From CALGTL01 sp963579135 (GTDB lineage Bacteria; Chloroflexota; Dehalococcoidia; Lucifugimonadales; Australimonadaceae): DNA of 64,000 bases. Positions 25,589 to 33,991 of this stretch are shown here, piece by piece. The stretch lies in the NCBI GenBank assembly GCA_963579135.1, contig CAUZFB010000007.1, positions 14,709 through 78,708 of the forward strand. Reading direction: 5' to 3'. The position numbers and the translations under genes are program-made. The notes beneath the pieces were generated by a model, which made no database searches, was not told the DNA's origin, and worked only from the letters and a program-made list of their open reading frames with translations. How positions within the stretch are numbered: the first letter of the stretch is position 1; each line of letters begins with the position of its first letter.

Positions 25589-26725
25589 TTACGTCGGTTG
25601 CCAGAGGCGGGGAATGAACTCGGCCATTTGCGACTGAGCTCCAACCTTGCCGAGGGTATCAACGAACCAGTCGTGGATGAGAGGGGCTTCGTCTTCGTAC
25701 TCTATCTGGGTGCCGCCCTGCTTGACGCTGACGTCCATCTCACCTTCCATGGCGGCCCCAAGGCTGAAGCGGAACTGCTGACTGTTCCACCTAAACGCCA
25801 GGTAGCGGGCAGGCTCGTTTCCGCCGTTGAAGTGCTGGTGGAACCAGTTGTTGGGCGGCACCACCATCGCTCCGACTCCCCAGTCGACGCGCTCCATGCG
25901 GTCGTCGGTGCCACCATCCTCTGGCCAAAGCAACGAGTAACCAACGCCGCTGATGATTATGACGTGCGCGCCAGGACCATGACGGTGGGCCTTCTTGTAC
26001 GTGCCCACGGGGAATTGCGATACGTGAGCCGCTTGCGTATTGCTCGCGAGCTCGAAGTTGACGGTCGCACCGCCAGCGCCACGCTCTTTCCACTCGTACG
26101 TGATGAACGTCTCGATGTCAGGGATGAAGTTAGTCTCCCAGGCGTACGTGCGGCCGGCATAGCCCAGGTACATCTTCCCTTCGCCTTGGTACTGCTTCGC
26201 CCCGCCGACCCGGTCCTCAAACACGAAAGGGTTCGCGAATACGAAGTCGTCGTTGTGAAAGTAGTTCATGACCAGCGGCGCTGTGGTCACGGCGACGAAC
26301 CGGGCGGGCTCCGAGCCGCTGCCGTTCATGTGTTGGTGCCAGGTGTTGATGGGGATCGAGAAGACGCTGCCCTTCTTCCACTCGAAACTCGTCCTGCTGT
26401 TGGGGTCGTCGCCAACGAGGGTGGCACCCCGGCCTTCGAGCACATAGATGTTCTTCTCGAACAGGTGGCGCTCGGGGGTCATTTTTTTACCAGGCTCGAT
26501 TTCTGCAACGTACGAATCGTTAGTTTCGCCCGTGCCGTCGAGGTTGATGTACGTTCCCAGGCAATCGAGTCGCGCCCACGGCTTTACCTCGACCTGCCGC
26601 AGGTCTTGCACCGCAAAGCCACGGATGATGGGAATACCCTCGCGCGATTGAAACGCTTCGTAGGCACTGACGCGTACGAGCCGCTCGTGGTCGGGTTGGG
26701 TTTCGGGTTTCAATGATGTGGACAT
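25589..26725 (-). CDS. bicupin protein (gentisate-dioxygenase-like fold)
   Basis: 378 residues. Two cupin domains: residues about 70-150 with MTPERHLFEKNIYVLEGRG and NTWHQHMNG, and about 235-330 with KKAHRHGPGAHVIIISG and NNWFHQHFNG. The His pairs are in the normal metal positions, so it is probably an Fe/Mn dioxygenase or isomerase acting on an aromatic or oxo-acid. The start is the ATG at 26725, with AAGGGGGG upstream; the frame is open to 26785. Only distantly like the bicupin at 6837-7916. It lies 108 bases downstream of the Rieske ferredoxin gene on the same strand. Confidence 0.82.
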   Translation of the reverse strand: MSTSLKPETQPDHERLVRVSAYEAFQSREGIPIIRGFAVQDLRQVEVKPWARLDCLGTYINLDGTGETNDSYVAEIEPGKKMTPERHLFEKNIYVLEGRGATLVGDDPNSRTSFEWKKGSVFSIPINTWHQHMNGSGSEPARFVAVTTAPLVMNYFHNDDFVFANPFVFEDRVGGAKQYQGEGKMYLGYAGRTYAWETNFIPDIETFITYEWKERGAGGATVNFELASNTQAAHVSQFPVGTYKKAHRHGPGAHVIIISGVGYSLLWPEDGGTDDRMERVDWGVGAMVVPPNNWFHQHFNGGNEPARYLAFRWNSQQFRFSLGAAMEGEMDVSVKQGGTQIEYEDEAPLIHDWFVDTLGKVGAQSQMAEFIPRLWQPT

Positions 26726-26833
26726 GTGCCCCCCTTGGACCTCTGCGTCACTGCCAATAAGCGAATGCTGTGCGCGTTCGCGCACACTCTACCGCCAAAC
26801 CCACGCCCCGGCTATAGGTGTCGGCGATCATCA

Positions 26834-27172
26834 CTAGCGGCCCTTGGTGTTGGAGAGTTGCATGAGCAACAGGTCGTCGCCGTCGACGGCGACGGCGTAG
26901 ACGGCGATAGACATCGTGAATTGGTTGATGCACTGGCCTATGGCCAGGTCGAAGATGTAGCCGTGCACGGGGCATTTGATGTTCTTGCCGTACATCATGC
27001 CCTCGCCCATGTCTCCCTCCTCGTGCGGGCACCAACGATCGACAGCGCGGTAGCCGTCGTCCTGCTTGAGGATGACGATCTCCTGGCCCTCCGCGACGGC
27101 GGTGGCGATGCCTGACTGGGAAAGTCCGTCGGGGAATGGGATTCGAACGGGCTGGTTGGTGCGCTCAAGCAT
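26834..27172 (-). CDS. Rieske [2Fe-2S] ferredoxin
   Basis: 112 residues, a stand-alone Rieske domain. The cluster ligands are C-P-H (CPHEEGDMG) and C-P-V-H (KCPVHGYIF), about 17 residues apart. The size fits NirD/BphF-type ferredoxins that shuttle electrons to Rieske oxygenases. It is the only electron-transfer protein of this type in the window, so it could serve one or more of the five oxygenases, though none is adjacent. Ribosome site poor. Same strand as the cyclic amidohydrolase (33 bases upstream) and the bicupin. Confidence 0.85.
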   Translation of the reverse strand: MLERTNQPVRIPFPDGLSQSGIATAVAEGQEIVILKQDDGYRAVDRWCPHEEGDMGEGMMYGKNIKCPVHGYIFDLAIGQCINQFTMSIAVYAVAVDGDDLLLMQLSNTKGR

Positions 27173-27205
27173 GCGGCGAAAACACGTCTCGTTGAAGATT
27201 GGGGC

Positions 27206-28666
27206 TCATGCGTTCTGGAGTCGGTGCAGGACCGATTCGCGCTGCATGGCGGACATAAGCCAGCCAGGGGGGGTCGAGAAGCGGCTCTCCAGCAGCAGGT
27301 CGTACACCGTGTTGGCCGCTTTGCGATGGTCGATGTCAGCGTCCTTCAGCGTTTGCTTGTAGGCCGTCTGCACGGAGAGGCCGTTGTCCCAGTCAGAATG
27401 CTCGACTCCCGTGGCGAGCAGATGGGCAAACTCTGTCTGCTCTTGGTCGAGGACGCCTGGCGGCAGCAGCACGGTGTCGTCCAGGCGAGGCATGAAGGAC
27501 CAGTTGCTCTGCTCCAGTCCGGGCGCTTCGTCCGACTCTATGATCTCGCCGTCCATGAGGCACCACCGGGGCACGATCATCGAATCGCCCTGGCGGGTCA
27601 GGCCCTTGGTGTCGCGGAACGTGTAATCCCCCGGCTCGACGTCGAATACGGTCACGCGCGCTGGCAGACCCACGCGCAAGCTGCCGATACGGTCGTCCAA
27701 GCCACGGAGCTTGGCCGGCTTGATCGTCACGCGCTCAATGACGTCGCTAATCGCGTAGCCGTTGTTGAGGAAGATCGACATCACGTGGGCCAGGGAGTGG
27801 CACGGGCCAGTGACGTTGACTCCCTGGAGGTCGGAACTGATGACGTCGGCGACGACTCCCTGGGCCATGAGGGCGTCGAACGCCTCAAACGAGAAGTTCA
27901 GGCCGCCGAATCCAACGTCTGCAGCGACTCCACGCTTGAGTGCGGCCTGCACCTCGGACAGGACTTTGCCGTCGTCGTCGAGCATATTGCCCCAGTTGCC
28001 GGTGTAGACGTGGGTGAAGCAATCACCCGCCCTGAGGGTATCCATTGCCTCACGCGTAAAACGCTCACCGTGGGGACGCCGGATGTCGCCAACGTGAAGG
28101 TACCGGGGGAGGTTGGCTATGTCGGAGATGGCCCAGGCGTCCTTGACGCGTCCGAACCCGTTGTAGGTGTGCACGCCTGACTTGATTGCGAGGATGCGGT
28201 CGCGGTTCGCGTCAACGATGTCCCTAAATTCTTCCGGTGGGACATCCTTGTTGGTGTGCGCACGATCGCCGAGGTCCTCGCGAGTACCGGTGAGGATACC
28301 CACGGGATTGTCGTGGATGAACGAGTAGACCTCGGTCTTGCACTGGCCTTCCCAGTACTCGCGATAGTCCTGGTATGTCCAAACGCCCGAGCCGCCCGCG
28401 TCGATCATAGTGGTGACGCCGTGGAGCACACCGATGGTGTCCGGGTCGGAGAAGGCCAGGTTGCTATACACGTGGACGTGCATGTCGAACCAGCCGGGAC
28501 TAAGGTACTTGCCGGTCGCGTCGATGACGCGCTCAGCCTGCCCAGGATCGATGCCGTCGCCGACGGCTGCGAAGAGACCGTCCTTGACCGCGACGGAGGT
28601 GACGCGGTCGGTCCCGCTGGCGGGGTCGATGACATGCGCTCCGGTGACGACGAGGGTGTACTCTAT
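27206..28666 (-). CDS. amidohydrolase/deacetylase-family metallohydrolase with apparent ATA start
   Basis: 486 residues if read from ATA at 28666. The opening EYTLVVTGAHVIDPASGTD and the following SVAVKDGLFAAVGDGI match the normal N-terminal beta-sandwich of cyclic amidohydrolases; then H63-V-H65 (metal ligands), GVTTMIDAG, a Lys in ILAIKSG, His in YLHVGD and FTHVYTG, and Asp in VISSDLQG. Only the first in-frame ATG, at 28483, is canonical; starting there would delete the N-terminal 61 residues (it encodes the Met just before the first metal His). GGGAGAG lies 4 bases before the ATA. So either ATA initiates or an ATG has been lost. Members hydrolyse cyclic amides or N-acyl amino acids. Confidence 0.8.
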   Translation of the reverse strand: MEYTLVVTGAHVIDPASGTDRVTSVAVKDGLFAAVGDGIDPGQAERVIDATGKYLSPGWFDMHVHVYSNLAFSDPDTIGVLHGVTTMIDAGGSGVWTYQDYREYWEGQCKTEVYSFIHDNPVGILTGTREDLGDRAHTNKDVPPEEFRDIVDANRDRILAIKSGVHTYNGFGRVKDAWAISDIANLPRYLHVGDIRRPHGERFTREAMDTLRAGDCFTHVYTGNWGNMLDDDGKVLSEVQAALKRGVAADVGFGGLNFSFEAFDALMAQGVVADVISSDLQGVNVTGPCHSLAHVMSIFLNNGYAISDVIERVTIKPAKLRGLDDRIGSLRVGLPARVTVFDVEPGDYTFRDTKGLTRQGDSMIVPRWCLMDGEIIESDEAPGLEQSNWSFMPRLDDTVLLPPGVLDQEQTEFAHLLATGVEHSDWDNGLSVQTAYKQTLKDADIDHRKAANTVYDLLLESRFSTPPGWLMSAMQRESVLHRLQNA

Positions 28667-28922
28667 GACGCTCTCCCAGGTATCCGCAGGTTGTCGACTG
28701 CACTAGCCACACTCTACAACATCGACTGGCGCACGGACTAGGTGTGGCATGCGCCCGGCCAGCCAACCAGGAAGCGCAACCCGCCGTCCAACCAAAACGT
28801 ACACCCCAAAACACAGCGTAACCATGACTTCTTGGCGTAACAGCCTGCTCCTCGCCCCTTCCCAGAGCAACATTTTGAATCAACACCCCCGCAACCTTGC
28901 CATCCCCTATCATCAGTTCCCT

Positions 28923-30101
28923 ATGGCTACTTACGACACGATAGTCCTCGGCGCGGGCGCCGCTGGGTTGATGTGCGCCATCGAGGCCGGCAAGCGCGGA
29001 CGGCAGGTCCTCCTGCTGGATCACGCAGAGAAGGTGGGGAAGAAGATTCTCATTTCCGGGGGCGGGCGCTGCAATTTCACCAACCTGCATGCAATCCCCG
29101 ATGTGTTCATCAGCGAAAATCCCCATTTCCCCATCTCGGCGCTGAGTCGGTACACGAGCGCAGATTTCATAGAGATGGTCGAGCGTTACGGAATCGCGTA
29201 CCACGAGAAGACGCTTGGGCATCTTTTCTGCGACGGCAGCGCCAGCCAGATCGTCGACATGCTGGTGCGCGAGTGCCAGGACGCAGGCGTGGAGATTCGG
29301 ACGTCGTGCGCCGTCACGGAGGTAGCTCGCGAAGACGAGGGCTTTCGGCTGGCGACGGCGAAGGGGGACGTGGAGTCAGAGTCGTTGGTCGTGGCGACCG
29401 GTGGCCGGTCGATTCCGAAGATGGGCGCGACGGGGTTCGCGCACAAGCTGGCGCGCCAGTTCGGGCTACGCTTGACGGAGACCAGGCCAGGGCTGGTACC
29501 GTTCACGTTTCAGTCGCCAGCGCTGGAATCGTTCGCGGGCCTGGCCGGACTGTCAGTCGACACGACGGTGACGTGCGGTGGCGTGGCGTGGCGAGAGAAC
29601 ATCCTGTTCACGCATCGAGGGCTTAGCGGACCAGCGATACTCCAGGCTTCGTCATACTGGCACCAGGGAGATGCTGTCGAGATCGACCTGATACCGAAGA
29701 TCGAGAACCCGGTGGTGCATCTGGCGAACCAACGCGAACGGCATCCGGCGACGGTGCTAGCGTACGTACTGGGTGCGATGCTCCCCCGCCGCTTGGCGGT
29801 TGATCTGACGGGGCCTGACTCGACGGCACCGATACAGTCGTTCTCCAACGCAGAAATCGCGGAGCTGGGCCAGATGCTAAAGCACTGGACAATCTACCCA
29901 CACAGCACGGAGGGCTACCGGACGGCCGAGGTCACGGTGGGGGGCGTGGACACAGACGATTTGTCGTCGCGGACGCTGGAGGCACGGGGGCTGCCAGGTC
30001 TCTACTTCATAGGCGAGGCCGTCGACGTGACGGGCCCGTTGGGGGGCTACAACTTCCAGTGGGCCTGGAGTTCCGGCCACGCCGCCGGGCAGGTGGCGTA
30101 G
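28923..30101 (+). CDS. HI0933/BaiN-family FAD-dependent oxidoreductase
   Basis: 392 residues. The FAD dinucleotide motif is VLGAGAAGL at residues 8-16, followed by the family signature KILISGGGRCNFTN near 40-53, then VVATGGRSIPKMGATGFA in the middle and a C-terminal GEAVDVTGPLGGYNFQWAWSSG. This conserved group reduces unsaturated substrates (BaiN acts on bile acids) but the role in most bacteria is unknown. The start is the ATG at 28923 immediately before the FAD fold; the frame is open upstream to 28749 but that region is not conserved-looking. Divergent from the amidohydrolase. Confidence 0.9.
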   Translation: MATYDTIVLGAGAAGLMCAIEAGKRGRQVLLLDHAEKVGKKILISGGGRCNFTNLHAIPDVFISENPHFPISALSRYTSADFIEMVERYGIAYHEKTLGHLFCDGSASQIVDMLVRECQDAGVEIRTSCAVTEVAREDEGFRLATAKGDVESESLVVATGGRSIPKMGATGFAHKLARQFGLRLTETRPGLVPFTFQSPALESFAGLAGLSVDTTVTCGGVAWRENILFTHRGLSGPAILQASSYWHQGDAVEIDLIPKIENPVVHLANQRERHPATVLAYVLGAMLPRRLAVDLTGPDSTAPIQSFSNAEIAELGQMLKHWTIYPHSTEGYRTAEVTVGGVDTDDLSSRTLEARGLPGLYFIGEAVDVTGPLGGYNFQWAWSSGHAAGQVA

Positions 30102-30132
30102 CAGCCGTCAGTTTGCGGACCAGTTAACCGAG

Positions 30133-30166
30133 AGAGGAGCGCCCGAAGATCGAACGCCCCTCTTCC
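30133..30166. terminator. possible terminator between convergent genes
   Basis: A 9-base stem (30133-30141 with 30155-30163) with one mismatch, a 13-base loop and a short T stretch, located between the flavoprotein stop at 30101 and the amidohydrolase stop at 30196. Imperfect. Confidence 0.4.
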
Positions 30167-30195
30167 ATCGCTAATCTATGCAGCGTAGCGCTGGA

Positions 30196-31212
30196 CTAGA
30201 TGTCGAGCTTGAGCAGGCGGCGGGCGTTGCCCTCGTAGATCTTGTACTTGTCCTCACGGGAAGCCGTGATGTTGTCAATCACGCGGATCGTCTCGCGGAT
30301 GTAGCCGCTGCCCTTTTCAGGGTCGAATGGAGCGTCCGATGCAAAGAGCACGCGGTCGCTGCCGAAGAATGCCAGGCCGCACTCCGTCGCCGGGATCGAC
30401 CCGAAGACGGCGGTGTCGGCGTAGAACATGTGGAAGTACTCGTAGGGCCGCTTCTGCAGCTTGCCCTGGGCCGCCACGTCGATCGGGTCTTCATTGCGTT
30501 TGCCCAGCTGGTCGAGGCCGGGACCCACACGACCGTCGAAATAGGGAATCATACCCCCCATGTGGTGGGCGATAATCTTGATGTCGGGATGGCGGTCGAA
30601 GATGCCGGAGAAGACCAAGCGGCCCATGGCGACACTGGTCTCGTACGGCCAGCCGAACACCCACCACATGTCATAGTATGAGCGCTCCTCTGTCCGGTAG
30701 TCCGGGATGTCGCTGGCCGCACGTGTGGGGTGTAGCCAGATGGGCAAGTCGTACTCGGCCATCTTCGCCCACAGCGGGTTCAGCGCCGGGTCATCCAGCG
30801 GTCCACCGTTAACGTTTGACCCGATCTGGATGCCCTTGGCGCCCAGGGTCTTGATGGCTCGGTCGGTCTCCTCGAGCGCTGCCTCCACGTTATTGAGGGG
30901 GAGCGCTGCGACGAATCCAGGGAAGCGGTCAGGGTGGCCAGCAACCACCTCTGCCATGCTGTCGTTGGCGATGCGAGCCAGCTCAGGGCTGTCCTCAGGT
31001 CCTGCGACGACTTCCAACGGGGGCAGGTTCAGCGACAGAATCTGGACATAGTCCTCGCCGAACTGGTTGATCTTCTCGAACCGGGCCTCTACGTCGTAGA
31101 GCATCGGAATCTCGGTGACGCGCTTCATCATGTACGCGCCCTTCTCACTCATGCTCACCATCTTGTCAAAGTACGGCTTCGGCAAGATGTGGTTATAAAC
31201 GTCAATCTTCAT
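30196..31212 (-). CDS. amidohydrolase-2 family protein (ACMSD-like decarboxylase/hydrolase)
   Basis: 338 residues. The TIM-barrel family of aminocarboxymuconate semialdehyde decarboxylase, gamma-resorcylate decarboxylase and 4-oxalomesaconate hydratase. The N terminus reads MKIDVYNHILP, so the first His of the usual HxH is replaced by Asn while the second is kept; later ligands are in WLHPTRA, IIAHHMGG and ASDAPFDPEKG. The loss of one metal ligand is seen in some decarboxylase subgroups. GAGGAGG lies 12 bases before the ATG. Convergent with the flavoprotein gene. Confidence 0.87.
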   Translation of the reverse strand: MKIDVYNHILPKPYFDKMVSMSEKGAYMMKRVTEIPMLYDVEARFEKINQFGEDYVQILSLNLPPLEVVAGPEDSPELARIANDSMAEVVAGHPDRFPGFVAALPLNNVEAALEETDRAIKTLGAKGIQIGSNVNGGPLDDPALNPLWAKMAEYDLPIWLHPTRAASDIPDYRTEERSYYDMWWVFGWPYETSVAMGRLVFSGIFDRHPDIKIIAHHMGGMIPYFDGRVGPGLDQLGKRNEDPIDVAAQGKLQKRPYEYFHMFYADTAVFGSIPATECGLAFFGSDRVLFASDAPFDPEKGSGYIRETIRVIDNITASREDKYKIYEGNARRLLKLDI

Positions 31213-31418
31213 TAATTCTCAATCCTCCTCGGCACGGGGTCGTCATTTCACGAAACGCTCAGAGCACCCTACGGGTTGGAATCGATCCCGTAAAGCTTCG
31301 CGGTAGCGCAGGCATCGCCGACCGACGTCGCCGTGTACAAGAACGACGACGTACGGAACGTGGGACGCGCCTCTTGCGGCGGCGGCAGCAATCCGCTGGT
31401 AAGGCTGAACAAGGCGCG

Positions 31419-32117
31419 TTAGACCAGGTGCTTGCTGAACCACTCCAGCGCGTCGGACCACGCCTCTTTTGCGCCGGATTCATGGTATCGATCTTCATTC
31501 GTGTGGTTATGGAAGGCGTGCTGGGCGCCGTCGTACACGCGATGCTCGTGCGTGACACCCGCAGCAGAAAGCGCGGCCATCATATCGTCGATACCTGCGT
31601 TCACGCGTTCATCCAGCGCACCATAGGCGGCATAAACTGCAGCCTGGATGCCGGAGACCCCTTCCAATGGCGGGTTGGAGCCGTAGAACGGTACTGCGGC
31701 GGCAACATCGGGACAGGCAATCGCAGCCCGCCAGATGACCGCGCCACCAAAGCAAAAGCCGATGATTCCGATCTTGGTAGCGCCCTGCCCTTGCAGGAAA
31801 CTGATCGCTGCCAGAGCGTCAGCCGTGTGGCGCTCCCGAGGAATCTCCGAAAGCACCGGGGGCACGTCCTCGATGTTTGCGGTGCCACCCTCACGGGTGA
31901 GGAGGTCGGGAGCGACCGCCATGTAGCCGTTGCTGGCCAGGCCATCAACCACGTCGCGGACGTAAGGCACGAGTCCGCGGTTTTCGTGAATGACCACAAT
32001 CCCGGCGGCGGGGCCTCCGCCAGCGGGCTGGGCGAAGTAGGCGTCCAACTCCGCTCCGTCTGATGGAACTTTAACGTCACTGCCTTCTGTGGAACCGGAA
32101 GCGAGAAGCGGGTTCAT
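31419..32117 (-). CDS. dienelactone hydrolase family protein
   Basis: 232 residues. The nucleophile elbow has Cys (GFCFGG), the acid is in GALDERV and the His in AQHAFHNHT, so the Cys-Asp-His triad of dienelactone hydrolases is complete. They hydrolyse 4-carboxymethylene-butenolides in ortho-cleavage routes. The start is the ATG at 32117 with CAGGAGAC; an in-frame ATG at 32135 overlaps the stop of the upstream homologue and is possible. It forms a tandem with the gene at 32132. Confidence 0.88.
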   Translation of the reverse strand: MNPLLASGSTEGSDVKVPSDGAELDAYFAQPAGGGPAAGIVVIHENRGLVPYVRDVVDGLASNGYMAVAPDLLTREGGTANIEDVPPVLSEIPRERHTADALAAISFLQGQGATKIGIIGFCFGGAVIWRAAIACPDVAAAVPFYGSNPPLEGVSGIQAAVYAAYGALDERVNAGIDDMMAALSAAGVTHEHRVYDGAQHAFHNHTNEDRYHESGAKEAWSDALEWFSKHLV

Positions 32118-32131
32118 GGTGTCTCCTGGGC

Positions 32132-32926
32132 TCATTCGAGCCTGCGGTTGTTGGCGAAGTCGTAGCCGGGTGAGATGGAGCCCTCGTAGCTCCATCTCAC
32201 GTGATTGGGATCCCAGCGGTTATCGAGCGTCTCACCAAAGAATCTGATGAGCTCAGCCCACGTGGCCTCTGCCTGTTCGTGGCGATAGCGCCCGGGCATG
32301 GTGTCGTTGAGCCAGCCATGGGGTGCGCCTTCGTAGACACGCATCCGATAGCTCTTGCGGTGCGCCTCGAGCTCGTTCCGGAATCGTGCTGCGTCTTCTA
32401 CCGCGATTACGTGATCCTGCTCGCCGAAAAGGCCAAGGACCGGACAGTTCAGGCCAGCGATCAGATCAGCGACAGACGCAGGCCTCCCCTCGTTGGGTTG
32501 CCAGTCGTTGCCACCCACTCCACCGTAGGCGACGACGATGGCGGCGACGTCGCTGCGGTGCGCGGCGTAGAGCAACGGCTGCCTACCACTCTGGCATACG
32601 CCGACGATACCGATGTCATTGCCGCTGACGTACGTCTGCTCACGCAGGAAGGCTAGCGTTTCGTCCAGGTCAGCGAGGGCCTCATCGTCACGGATGTCGC
32701 AACGCGCGTCGCCGCGGGCGAGTGCGTCAGGATCGCCGTCGAAACGGTGGAAAAGGTCAGGCAGGCAGGCGACGTATCCGTCGGCTGCCAACCGCTCGGC
32801 GAGCAGGCGTTGGTGCTCGACGATTCCATAGCGCTCGTGGATGAGCACTACGGCAGGTCGAGGTCCCGTCGCCGGCGGGGCCGCCGTAAGGCAGGTCATT
32901 CCGCTTACTAGTCGTGTTTCTTCCAA
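32132..32926 (-). CDS. dienelactone hydrolase family protein (divergent)
   Basis: 264 residues. Cys nucleophile in GVCQSGRQ (not the usual GFCFGG), acidic residue in GEQDHVI and His in APHGWLND. The unusual elbow and the 30-residue C-terminal extension set it apart from its neighbour. The frame starts with TTG at 32926; an ATG nine codons later (MTCLTAAPP) preceded by AAGCGGA is an alternative start. Its stop overlaps a possible start of the next dienelactone hydrolase gene. Confidence 0.82.
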   Translation of the reverse strand: MEETRLVSGMTCLTAAPPATGPRPAVVLIHERYGIVEHQRLLAERLAADGYVACLPDLFHRFDGDPDALARGDARCDIRDDEALADLDETLAFLREQTYVSGNDIGIVGVCQSGRQPLLYAAHRSDVAAIVVAYGGVGGNDWQPNEGRPASVADLIAGLNCPVLGLFGEQDHVIAVEDAARFRNELEAHRKSYRMRVYEGAPHGWLNDTMPGRYRHEQAEATWAELIRFFGETLDNRWDPNHVRWSYEGSISPGYDFANNRRLE

Positions 32927-33008
32927 AACCTATAGCCCTCATCCCTTGTGGCGGGGACTATAGATGGACACCAGGATCAGGTCAACAGCCGCGAGGGCCG
33001 CGATCAGG

Positions 33009-33896
33009 CTAACGAGTGGCGATAATCTCTGCCAGTTGGTCGACCTGGTCGAGGTCACCGATGCCGGGTTCGAGGATCAACTCGTCGGCGCCCGCCTGCT
33101 CGAAGGCATCCATGGCGTCGATGATAGCTTGCCGGGTGTACGGGATCGGCAGCTCCATCTTCTTGGCAGTCTCGCCACGGAAGGCGTAGTAGGAGCGCAT
33201 GGACTCGCGGGTGCGCTCGGCGGCGTACGCACCGACCGCGCATGTAAGTGCTGCGACGAACCGGGGGCGCCCCGGCTTACCAGCGTCCTTCCAGGACTGC
33301 TCAGCTACCTTGTAGTAGTTCGCGACTTCCATGACCTCGTTGGTCGTCCCACTCCCAGCGGAGCCTGCGATGTAGCCGTCACCCACGCGGCCCGAACGCT
33401 CAAGCGCCGCTTTCGAGCGCCCGCCGATTAGAATCTCGGGGCCAGCAGGGCGCGCCGGACGCGGCCCGATGGGACCGACATCTTCGTTCAGCCGCTCCCC
33501 GGCCCAGATGCGACGAATCGTTTCGATCTGATCGTCGAAGAGCTTGCCACGAGTGCGCATTGAAACGCCAACGGCAGCGAAGTCGTCAGGCCGGGAACCC
33601 ACCCCCAAGCCGAGCACGAAGCGTCCGCCAGAGATGGAGTCGATACTCGCAGCCTGCTTCGCCAGCAACGCTGCAGGGCGCAGTGGCGCGATGAGGACGG
33701 TCGGCATGAGGCGCACGCGCTCAGTGACGGCTGCTGCGGCTGCGAGGACGATCAAGGATTCGTGGGTACCGTAGACCAGGCGGTCGATGAGCGCCAAGGA
33801 TGAGAATGGGCCTTCGTCTACTCGAATGGCCCACTCCAGAACCCGCTCGCCTCGCGTGGCGGGGATAACTTTCGGGTACGCGATGCCAATTTCCAT
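33009..33896 (-). CDS. LLM-class flavin/F420-dependent oxidoreductase
   Basis: 295 residues with the bacterial luciferase-like TIM barrel: IGIAYPKVIPATRG, RVRLMPTVLIAPLRP, GRFVLGLGVGSRPDDF and SGRVGDGYIAG. Such proteins are FMN-dependent monooxygenases or F420-dependent dehydrogenases; the MER-like central motif GLGVGSRPDDF is typical of the F420 group in actinobacteria and Chloroflexota. The ATG at 33896 has TAGGAGAG upstream; the TTG directly before it is not needed. One of three LLM proteins in the window. Confidence 0.88.
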   Translation of the reverse strand: MEIGIAYPKVIPATRGERVLEWAIRVDEGPFSSLALIDRLVYGTHESLIVLAAAAAVTERVRLMPTVLIAPLRPAALLAKQAASIDSISGGRFVLGLGVGSRPDDFAAVGVSMRTRGKLFDDQIETIRRIWAGERLNEDVGPIGPRPARPAGPEILIGGRSKAALERSGRVGDGYIAGSAGSGTTNEVMEVANYYKVAEQSWKDAGKPGRPRFVAALTCAVGAYAAERTRESMRSYYAFRGETAKKMELPIPYTRQAIIDAMDAFEQAGADELILEPGIGDLDQVDQLAEIIATR

Positions 33897-33991
33897 CAAA
33901 CTCTCCTAAATGTAGTGCCATCTATGGGTAACACACGCCCTCTACTGCGTCGAGCCGGCCGGGAGGGACGGTAGACTCCGGCGGAGAACTG

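Noticed and set aside
25598..26716. A 372-codon plus-strand open frame opposite the bicupin gene
   Set aside because: Long antisense frames are common in GC-rich genes; the minus-strand protein has clear cupin motifs and a Shine-Dalgarno, the antisense has neither.
28533..29222. A 229-codon minus-strand frame across the divergent promoter region
   Set aside because: It overlaps the N-terminal codons of the metallohydrolase in another frame and the HI0933-type gene in antisense; no motif.
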